A stretch of DNA of 64,000 nt from Oscillospiraceae bacterium. Its GTDB lineage: Bacteria; Bacillota; Clostridia; Oscillospirales; Oscillospiraceae. Position 1 is the first letter of the stretch. The number at the start of each line of letters is the position of its first letter. The position numbers were made by a program, and so were the translations under genes. Positions 58,155-64,000 of the stretch are shown here, piece by piece. The notes beneath the pieces are model-generated. The model was given only the letters and a program-made list of their open reading frames with translations, had not been told where the DNA came from and ran no database searches. The stretch is from NCBI GenBank assembly GCA_902761055.1, contig CACWIS010000006.1, positions 1 to 64,000 of the forward strand. The letters are read 5' to 3'.

Positions 58155-59465
58155 TTATTCCAACCTTCCCCACTCCCGGAGGTATTCCTCCTTGGTGAAG
58201 ACCGGTTTGAATCCTTCCTTGATCGCTCTGCCCTTCTCCGCTCCGTCGTAGAGCAGCTCGATGACCAGGCACAGCATGGCCTTGGCCGCCGTGAGCACCG
58301 CGAGGTCCTTGTCCTTCAGGCAGAAATCCTTTGTGTGCAGTCCGCCCTCGACGCCGGCGAAGAAGGACTGGATGGCGGGCATCAGATGCGACACGTCGCC
58401 GAGGTCGGTCGAGCCGCCGCCGAAGCCCGGGCAGTCGTTGAGGACTTCGTCCCCGACAAGGGTCTGCAGCTCTTTGTACATCAGATCGTTGAGTTCCTCG
58501 CACTGGATGACCGGCAGATAACCGGGCAGCTCGATGATCTCGCACTCCGCGCCGACGGCGTCGGCCCCGGAGCGGAAGGCGCGGTTGACCTTCTCGGAGG
58601 CCTTCATGATCGCCTCGGTGTTGCTGCCGCGCACATAGCTCTCCAGACGGACGTCCGCGGGCACGATGTTCACGATGTCGCCGCCCTTGGTGATGATCGG
58701 GTGTACGCGGATGTGGTCCTCGTCGCGGAAGGTCTCGCGCTGGGCGTGGACCGCCATGAGTCCGAGCATCGCCGCGTTGAGCGCGTTGACGCCCTCGAAG
58801 GGGGCCGCGCCGGCGTGCGCCGCCTTGCCCTTGTAGTTGATGAGCTTGACCGTGAAGCCGTTGCAGACGGAGGCCGCGCCGGCCTTGAAGCCCGGGGCCG
58901 CCACCGCGCTGTGCTGCATGACGGAGATATCGATGTCGTCGAATTCGCCGAGGCGGATGAACTCCTGCTTGCCGCTGAGGAACCAGAGCTTTCCCTCCTC
59001 GCGCAGCTTGTTGCGGTAGGTGATCTCGACGTTTTCCTCGGCCGGGACGCCCATGAGCACGACGTCGCCGTCAAGCTCTTCCATCAGGCCGGTGTCGTGC
59101 AGCGCGTAGGCGATGGCTGCGACGGCCGCGAGCTGGGCGTTGTGCCCGCAGGCGTGGACCGCGCCGGTCTGCGGGTCGGCGTCGGGATGGTCGGCCACGA
59201 GGATCGCGTCCAGCTCGCCCATGACGGCGACGCGGAGAGCGGACTTCGCCCCTTTATAATTTTCGATGACGCCGGTCCGTGCAACGCCCGTCCGGGGCGT
59301 TCTGCCGAGGCTTCTGAGCAGAGCGGTGAATTTTTCCGCGGTCTTGACTTCCTTGAAGCCGAGCTCCGGCTCCGCGGCCACGGAATCGGCGAAGGCGAGG
59401 ATATCGTCCCTGCGCGCGTCGATCGCCTCGCATACTCTTTTTTTCAGTTCTTCTTTCGTTTTCAT
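58155..59465 (-). CDS. M20-family amidohydrolase (AbgB-like)
   Basis: A 436-residue zinc-dependent amidohydrolase. The metal-binding motifs are HACGHNAQLAAVAA, the catalytic VPAEEN (Glu-Glu) and a C-terminal GSTDLGDVSHLMPA. The GKAAHAGAAPFEGVNAL segment forms the lid domain. The family hydrolyses N-acyl-amino acids or aminobenzoyl-glutamate. The start MKTKEELKKRVCEAID at the ATG at 59465 is preceded by GGGGCAAGAGG. It is first in the M20-DUF3100-membrane protein operon, so the transporter may supply its substrate. Confidence 0.92.
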   Translation of the reverse strand: MKTKEELKKRVCEAIDARRDDILAFADSVAAEPELGFKEVKTAEKFTALLRSLGRTPRTGVARTGVIENYKGAKSALRVAVMGELDAILVADHPDADPQTGAVHACGHNAQLAAVAAIAYALHDTGLMEELDGDVVLMGVPAEENVEITYRNKLREEGKLWFLSGKQEFIRLGEFDDIDISVMQHSAVAAPGFKAGAASVCNGFTVKLINYKGKAAHAGAAPFEGVNALNAAMLGLMAVHAQRETFRDEDHIRVHPIITKGGDIVNIVPADVRLESYVRGSNTEAIMKASEKVNRAFRSGADAVGAECEIIELPGYLPVIQCEELNDLMYKELQTLVGDEVLNDCPGFGGGSTDLGDVSHLMPAIQSFFAGVEGGLHTKDFCLKDKDLAVLTAAKAMLCLVIELLYDGAEKGRAIKEGFKPVFTKEEYLREWGRLE

Positions 59466-59499
59466 CCTCTTGCCCCGATAAAATGTAATAATTATGCAT

Positions 59500-59528
59500 A
59501 TTGTAAACCCGCTCCGCGGATTAGTCAA
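59500..59528 (-). promoter_or_regulatory. Promoter of the M20-DUF3100 operon
   Basis: On the minus strand, TTGACT (59528-59523), a 17-nt spacer and TACAAT (59505-59500). Confidence 0.82.
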
Positions 59529-59593
59529 TCATCAATCCATACGAAATCCCTTCGAAAAAACGCGTATTTTCATTCCATCCGCACGGAACGTCT

Positions 59594-60817
59594 TTACGCT
59601 CCGTCGATAAGCAGCGTGCGCTTGCCGCGATAGAGCGCTCCGTCCTCCGGCGCCGCCTGCCGCGCGGAGAGGGAAAGCTCCGGCGGCGCGATCGCGCCGA
59701 GCCTGCCGCGCAGCGTCCGCTCATCGATCTCGCCGCGGCACAGCGCAAAAACCGCCAGTTCGCCGGCACGCAGCGTGTAGCGACAGTCCACAACGGCCTC
59801 GTCCGCAAACAGGATCTCGTCGAGCGCCGCCGCGCTCAGGCCCTCCGTCCTCCGCTCGATCCGATCGAGCCGGAGCGTCTCGCTGCCGCAGGGGCAGGGC
59901 CCCGGCAGGATGCGCGTATAGTCGCCGGTGCGGTAGCGGATCAGCGGCATGGCCTCCATGCCGATCGTCGTGACGACGAGCTCGCCGCGCTCTCCCGCAG
60001 GGAGGACGCGCCCATTTCCGTCGACGATCTCGGCGATGACGTGGTTTTCCCGCAGGTGCATCCCCGCGTGCGCCCGGCAGCAGATCGCGCCGGCCATGCC
60101 CATTTCGCGTGAGCCGTAGTGCGGGAAGAGCTTTGAGCCGAGCAGCGCCTCGCAGCCGCACACCACGCTCTCCGGGCAGGCGTCCCCGCTGACGAGCGCG
60201 CGGCGCAGGCTGCCGCGGCCGCAGAAGCGCAGGATGCCCAGCAGCTGCACCGGCATGCCGACGAAGGTATCGGGCTTTTCCTTTTCCATAAGCGCGGCGA
60301 AGCCGCCGTAAGAGAGAAACGGCCCCGCCTTGAGCGGCCGCGCGCCGAGCCGCATGATCGCCTCGGCGATCAGCTCGCCGAGACCGAAGGGGCCGGAGAA
60401 GGGAAAGCAGATCAGCGTGACGCTTCCCGGCCAGATCAGCTCGCCGAGGCCCGCCATATAGAGCCGGACCGTGTTTTCCAGGTCGTCCTCGGTATAAAAG
60501 ACGCGCTTGGCCGCGCCGGTCGTGCCGGAGGTCGCGTCGGAGAGCACCCGCTGGATCTGCGACTGCGAGCAGAGCAGCATCGACGGCGCGTGCCGCGCGA
60601 GATCCTCTTCGGTGGTGAAGGGGAGGTCGGACAGGCGCTCCAGCGAGGCGATCCGCTCCGGCAGCTCGCGGTAGAAGCCGCCGCGCGCTCTTTCCCGCGC
60701 CAAAAGGCGATTCAGCCGTTTGAGCTGGATCGCCTCGATCGTCTCTCTGTCGATTTGTGCAAGACCCTCCTGCTCCGCGATCAGCGCGTCCAGGCGGGAG
60801 ACGGGCGGCACGTTCAC
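59594..60817 (-). CDS. AMP-dependent CoA-ligase-like protein (DVU_1553 / PaaK family)
   Basis: A 407-residue phenylacetate-CoA-ligase-like adenylate-forming protein. It has DATSGTTGAAKRVFYTEDDL (the AMP-binding P-loop, about 104-123), SREMGMAGAICC, and RYRTGDYTRI with the Asp of the ribose-binding motif. The GTG at 60817 overlaps the stop of the upstream gene. The context matches the Desulfovibrio DVU_1553-DVU_1558 neighbourhood as named in NCBI family models (recalled, not searched). The acid that it activates is unknown. Confidence 0.85.
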   Translation of the reverse strand: MNVPPVSRLDALIAEQEGLAQIDRETIEAIQLKRLNRLLARERARGGFYRELPERIASLERLSDLPFTTEEDLARHAPSMLLCSQSQIQRVLSDATSGTTGAAKRVFYTEDDLENTVRLYMAGLGELIWPGSVTLICFPFSGPFGLGELIAEAIMRLGARPLKAGPFLSYGGFAALMEKEKPDTFVGMPVQLLGILRFCGRGSLRRALVSGDACPESVVCGCEALLGSKLFPHYGSREMGMAGAICCRAHAGMHLRENHVIAEIVDGNGRVLPAGERGELVVTTIGMEAMPLIRYRTGDYTRILPGPCPCGSETLRLDRIERRTEGLSAAALDEILFADEAVVDCRYTLRAGELAVFALCRGEIDERTLRGRLGAIAPPELSLSARQAAPEDGALYRGKRTLLIDGA

Positions 60818-61239
60818 AGCAGTTCCCTTTCCTGCAGGATCTCCATGCATTTTTCAAAGGTGGCGGCGATGATCTGCGGGCAGTATTCCACGCGCTTGGC
60901 CGGGTTGCCCCGGGTGATGTCGCGGCAGTCGATCCCGCCGTAGTCGACGCCGATCTCCTCCTCGAACCACTTTGTAAACTCGCCCATCGCCGGCTTGTGC
61001 TGCGGATCCTCAAAGCCGGTGTCCTCGCCCTTGCCGGTGAAGTAGGAGATCAGGCAGGCGCCGCCGGTCATGCAGCCGCAGCAGCCCTGGGAGTATCCCA
61101 CGCCGCCGTTGAGCCCGCCCATGGCTTTGACCAGGCCGGGGTTTTCCTCGCCGACGGTCTCCAGCATCAGGATCGCCAGGATCTGGCTGCAGAAATAGCC
61201 GTAACGGCTCAATTCCATCACACGGTCAAAGAGATCCAT
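60814..61239 (-). CDS. C-GCAxxG-C-C family protein (DVU_1555-like)
   Basis: A 141-residue Cys-rich soluble protein: FCSQILAILMLETVG, the Gly-rich GGLNGGVGYSQGCCGCMTGGACLI region (about 41-66) and later Cys residues in VDYGGIDCRDIT and VEYCPQII. The pattern fits the C-GCAxxG-C-C family, found in redox operons and thought to bind a metal or cluster. It is translationally coupled to the CoA-ligase-like gene. Confidence 0.8.
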   Translation of the reverse strand: MDLFDRVMELSRYGYFCSQILAILMLETVGEENPGLVKAMGGLNGGVGYSQGCCGCMTGGACLISYFTGKGEDTGFEDPQHKPAMGEFTKWFEEEIGVDYGGIDCRDITRGNPAKRVEYCPQIIAATFEKCMEILQERELL

Positions 61240-61243
61240 ATTC

Positions 61244-61756
61244 TCATTCCTTTCTTCCGATCAGGATCCAATAGCCGCTCTTCCCTCCCGGGACGCCGCA
61301 GCAGGGCGCGTCGCCGCGCCAGATCGCTTCGAGATAATACTCCCGCCATTCTGCCGTCTCATCCTCGGCGCGGAGCAGGTCAAAGCCCGCGCTGCGGAGC
61401 AGGCGCTCCGGCTCTTCAAAGAACACGTCCGAGAGCAGCAGCCTCCCGCCGGGTCTCAAAACTCTGTTTGCCTCGCGCAGCGCGCCCCTCTGGTCTCCCG
61501 AAACGAAAAAGGCGCACTGGCTGATCACCGCGTCGAAGCTGCCGTCGGGATACGGCGCGTGCAAAAGGTCGCCCCGCTCCACGCCCGCGCCGCGCGGCGC
61601 AAGGTCGATCCCGCGCGGGACATAGCCGAGCGCGCGCAGCAGCGCAAGGGTCTCGCCCGCGCCGGCGCCCATGTCCAGCACCGACGCGCCGGCGGGGAGT
61701 CCCGCCAGCTCGAGCATGCGGCGGGTATGCGCCTCGCCGCCCGGGTGGGACCTCAC
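61244..61756 (-). CDS. SAM-dependent methyltransferase (DVU_1556-like)
   Basis: A 170-residue class I methyltransferase. The GTG at 61756 overlaps the upstream stop (GTGA) and gives MRSHPGGEAHTRRMLELAG. Motif I is VLDMGAGAGETLALLRALG and the acidic ribose-contact is GIDLAP; PYPDGSFDAVISQCAFF is motif IV-like. Length is short for the family but complete in motif order. The methyl acceptor is unknown; the operon context is the DVU_155x cluster. Confidence 0.83.
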   Translation of the reverse strand: MRSHPGGEAHTRRMLELAGLPAGASVLDMGAGAGETLALLRALGYVPRGIDLAPRGAGVERGDLLHAPYPDGSFDAVISQCAFFVSGDQRGALREANRVLRPGGRLLLSDVFFEEPERLLRSAGFDLLRAEDETAEWREYYLEAIWRGDAPCCGVPGGKSGYWILIGRKE

Positions 61757-61974
61757 TTGTCCTCCAGCGCCCGCTCGACCGAGGCGACCTTGCCCAGCGC
61801 CAGCTCCTCGGGCACATAGACGAAGCCGCAGACCGGGCAGACGGGCAGCTCGACGGGGAAGCCGTTGTCGAGATACATGAACTTGGCCTTTCCCTTGACG
61901 AGAGCCACGCCGCATTTGAAGCATTTGAGCCTGCCCTGCGGATCGATGGTGTAGTAGTTCTTCTCGATGGCCAT
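61753..61974 (-). CDS. Small CxxC redox protein (DVU_1557-like)
   Basis: A 73-residue protein with two CxxC pairs, KCFKCG (Cys18, Cys21) and VCPVCGF (Cys46, Cys49), arranged like a rubredoxin or zinc-ribbon knuckle fold. It starts MAIEKNYYTIDPQGRL at 61974, 2 nt from the upstream stop. It is small enough to be an electron carrier or a metal-binding partner of its neighbours. Confidence 0.85.
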   Translation of the reverse strand: MAIEKNYYTIDPQGRLKCFKCGVALVKGKAKFMYLDNGFPVELPVCPVCGFVYVPEELALGKVASVERALEDK

Positions 61975-61976
61975 GC

Positions 61977-64000
61977 TCAGCCCTCCCTTTTGACGACGTT
62001 CATCCGGTGGCTCCAGGCGCGGCAGATGCGGTAGGCGTCCTCGCCCTCGATGCGGAACTTGACCCAGAAGGTGGCGTTGCCTACACGGCGGCGGGCGACG
62101 AGCAGTCCGTCCTCGTCTTCGATAGCCTCGCCGTTCTCGCGGAAAGCGTCCATTACGGCGATCACGTCGTCGGCCAGGATCATGCGCTCGTCCATCATCG
62201 CGCGCCCCTCTTCGGTCCAGAGCAGCTGATAATCGCGTTTTTTCTCCATGGGCTCCTCCAGCCACAGTTCCTGCAGCAGTTCGTTTTTCAAGCTCAGGCG
62301 GTTCCAGCGTTTTTCGCTGATGTCCGGCGGCGAGCCGGCGTCGGTGCCGTAGCACAGCTCGAGGATGTGCCGCGACTCCCTCCCCTGCCGTGCGAAGCGA
62401 TCGCGGCAGGCCATGCAGTAGGAGAGATAGGGCGCGTCGCTGCGCTCCAGACACTTGTCGGTCAGCTCCGCGGCCACCTCGCGGTTGGCGTAGGCGGTGA
62501 GGCCGCCGTAGCCGCAGCAGGGCGAACGGTCTCCGCTGTAGGGCGTGTCGGTCAGCGTGCAGCCGAGCTGCGCGGCAAGCGCGCGGATGGCCCGCTGCGT
62601 CGCCTCGTCGCCGCGCGCGCCGCAGGAATCGTGCAGCGCGGCCGGACGCTCGAGCGCGCGCGCGCCCGCGGGCAGGCCGAGCTCCAGCAGAACGTCCCAG
62701 ATGCCGCGCACTTCCCGCCCGGAAAAAGCCCGCAGCTCCTTCGCGCAGCTCGGGCAGCCGGCGATCACGACCGGATCGCCGAGCTTGGCAAGCTCGCGGT
62801 CGAGCTGCGCGCGGACCTGCTCCTCCATCTCTTCTCTCCCGGCCCAGTCGGCGATCGCGCCGCAGCAGCCGAGGATCAGCGCCACCCCGCCTTCGAGCCG
62901 CGCGCAAAGGTCGAGATAGGCGGCCTTGACGGTCGCCGGCGCGATGGCCGCGGCCTGGCAGCCCGGGAAGAAAACGTATCGGCAGGTCTCGAAGCCCGGC
63001 TGCGGGCGGCTCAGGAAAGCCTCGTTATTGGAAAAGAGCATGTCCATCAGCGCAAACTCGTGCGGGGCCAGCGGCATCTTGTCCGTTGAGACCATGTTGC
63101 GCCGCGCCGCGGCGCAGACGCGCGCCATGTCGAAGCCGTTGGGGCAGACCACGCTGCACTGGCCGCAGAGCGAGCAGGCGTTCATGGCCTTGTTGAGCGG
63201 ATGGTCGCCCATGATGATCTGCGTGTTGTTGTAGATCTCGCGCGAGAGCAGGCCGGGATGCTTCTTGTAGTGTTTGAGATAGGCGCAGGATTTGAGGCAC
63301 TCTTCACAGTGGCAGGAGATGCAGCGTCCCGCCTCGCGGACCGCCTCCTCCTTCGTGTAGCCCTCCTCGCCGCAGGGGACGCGCCGAAGGCTCTTCGCCT
63401 CGGAGAGGTCTGTGTAGAGCCGGCTCTCACAGGCGCCCTCGGAGCCGCGCATGTTGCGCGGGTCGAGGTTCTGGGCCAGGCGGTCGACGGTGAGGGCGGC
63501 CTTCTTCGCACCGAAGGCCTTGTCCAGCACGCCCGCGCTCTCGCCGCAGACGAGCTTTTCCTCCTCCAGGAACATCAGCTCCTGGACGGGGGCGGCCGCG
63601 GGGAACAGCGCGCGCGCGGCGTCCATGGACGCGCAGCGCACGTCGAAGCGCGCCTTGATCTCTTCGTATAACGCCGCGTCGGGGCGGCGGTCAAATTCAA
63701 ATTGGATGTCTTTTTCCTGCAAACGCTTGTATTCCAGCGGGAAAAGCGCGTCGCTCAAAAACGGCGCGCAGGCGCGCAGATAGCTCTCGAGGTCGGCCTG
63801 CTCGCAGAAGACGGTGACCGGGTAGGCCTTCTTCTCCAGCTCGCCCGCGAGGAAAAGCGTCAGCAGATCGGCGCCGAGGATGGCGACGGTCTTTCTTTTT
63901 TTCATGCGAAACACGCCGCCGAGCTTCGAGCCTTCGCCGAAACGGGCGACCGCGGATTCAACGGCGCGGATCGAAACGGCGTCGCCGATCTCTCCGAGAC
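61977..64000 (-). CDS. Dicluster-binding/CCG-domain oxidoreductase (DVU_1558-like), partial
   Basis: The reading frame is open to base 64000, so the N-terminus lies outside the window; about 674 codons are visible. A Rossmann-like segment TVAILGADLLTLFLAGELEKK (residues about 30-50 of the visible part) is followed by two ferredoxin-type Cys groups (CISCHCEECLKSC and CSLCGQCSVVCPNG). Heterodisulfide-reductase-like CCG motifs come next (GCCGAIADW, GCPSCAKEL, HDSCGARGD, PCCGYGG). It resembles the pyridine nucleotide-disulfide oxidoreductase/dicluster-binding proteins of the DVU_1558 type. An in-frame ATG at 63903 and GTG at 63912 are internal starts only. Confidence 0.85.
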   Translation of the reverse strand, partial: LGEIGDAVSIRAVESAVARFGEGSKLGGVFRMKKRKTVAILGADLLTLFLAGELEKKAYPVTVFCEQADLESYLRACAPFLSDALFPLEYKRLQEKDIQFEFDRRPDAALYEEIKARFDVRCASMDAARALFPAAAPVQELMFLEEEKLVCGESAGVLDKAFGAKKAALTVDRLAQNLDPRNMRGSEGACESRLYTDLSEAKSLRRVPCGEEGYTKEEAVREAGRCISCHCEECLKSCAYLKHYKKHPGLLSREIYNNTQIIMGDHPLNKAMNACSLCGQCSVVCPNGFDMARVCAAARRNMVSTDKMPLAPHEFALMDMLFSNNEAFLSRPQPGFETCRYVFFPGCQAAAIAPATVKAAYLDLCARLEGGVALILGCCGAIADWAGREEMEEQVRAQLDRELAKLGDPVVIAGCPSCAKELRAFSGREVRGIWDVLLELGLPAGARALERPAALHDSCGARGDEATQRAIRALAAQLGCTLTDTPYSGDRSPCCGYGGLTAYANREVAAELTDKCLERSDAPYLSYCMACRDRFARQGRESRHILELCYGTDAGSPPDISEKRWNRLSLKNELLQELWLEEPMEKKRDYQLLWTEEGRAMMDERMILADDVIAVMDAFRENGEAIEDEDGLLVARRRVGNATFWVKFRIEGEDAYRICRAWSHRMNVVKREG

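Noticed and set aside
1..64000. CRISPR arrays, insertion sequences, phage genes, rRNA and attachment sites
   Set aside because: I looked for direct repeats with regular spacing, transposase motifs and rRNA-like stretches and saw none; repeats found are terminators, linkers or single palindromes.

Overview
The window is GC-rich (roughly 60-65 % by eye), densely coded DNA from a strictly anaerobic Firmicute. The best guess is a gut-type Clostridia member of the Oscillospirales kind. This is inferred from the V-type ATPase, the uvrX-like polymerase/YolD pair, the ECF cobalt transporter, tungsten/Fe-S enzymes, the Etf-linked lactate dehydrogenase and the many exported proteins with Pro-Thr-Glu linkers. 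No rRNA, tRNA, CRISPR array, transposase or phage gene was found. Most transcription units have readable sigma-A promoters (TTGNNN-N16/18-TANNNT) and strong intrinsic terminators, so operon borders are fairly clear.

Region by region. 1-2906: end of a V-type ATPase operon (A, B, D); subunit B carries an in-frame gap of about 70 residues. 2955-3766: small HTH regulator with a membrane protein. 3883-7391 (minus): cca, uracil-DNA glycosylase, a DUF2156 protein and an acetyltransferase. 7421-8960: murC. 8974-10191: exported protein with an InlB B-type repeat. 10250-17961 (minus): six-gene cell-surface operon with a CotH-like lipoprotein, two phosphodiester glycosidases, a leucine-rich-repeat lipoprotein and two membrane proteins. 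18299-20307: Y-family polymerase and YolD. 20314-21418: DUF362 protein. 21466-24351 (minus): two-component system. 24471-25099 (minus): phosphoribosyltransferase. 25148-29728 (minus): lactate dehydrogenase, EtfB, EtfA and a LarA-type racemase. 29802-32182 (minus): two membrane proteins around a flavin-reductase-like protein. 32195-38408: Fe-S aldo/keto reductase, carbonic anhydrase, AEC transporter, Kup potassium transporter, proC and a guanylate-kinase homologue with a broken P-loop. 38427-41521 (minus): EamA transporter, a radical SAM/cysteine-motif repeat-protein pair, and an acetyltransferase-like protein. 41543-44617: TIR-transmembrane-propeller protein. 44685-47417 (minus): CbiMQO cobalt importer. 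47484-50044 (minus): deoD, mtnA and a ThiF-like protein. 50070-56665: redox operon (old-yellow-enzyme oxidoreductase, SDR, tocopherol-cyclase-like protein, aldehyde:ferredoxin oxidoreductase, ferredoxin, MoaD). 56746-59528 (minus): M20 amidohydrolase, DUF3100 protein and a partner membrane protein. 59594-64000 (minus): five overlapping genes matching the conserved but unassigned DVU_1553-DVU_1558 neighbourhood, cut by the window end.

How they fit together. The organism appears to couple organic-acid oxidation (lactate through an Etf complex) and ferredoxin-linked aldehyde oxidation to an anaerobic redox economy. The MoaD protein beside the AOR, and possibly the ThiF protein transcribed divergently from the same intergenic region, fit pterin-cofactor supply. 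The strongest candidates for poorly described systems are the radical SAM/repeat-protein pair (39403-40528), the OYE-SDR-tocopherol-cyclase-AOR operon (50139-56665), the DVU_155x-like cluster (59594-64000), the CotH/phosphodiester-glycosidase surface operon (10250-17880) and the membrane-spanning TIR-propeller protein (41621-44617). Family assignments rest on motif recognition by eye; no database search was possible.
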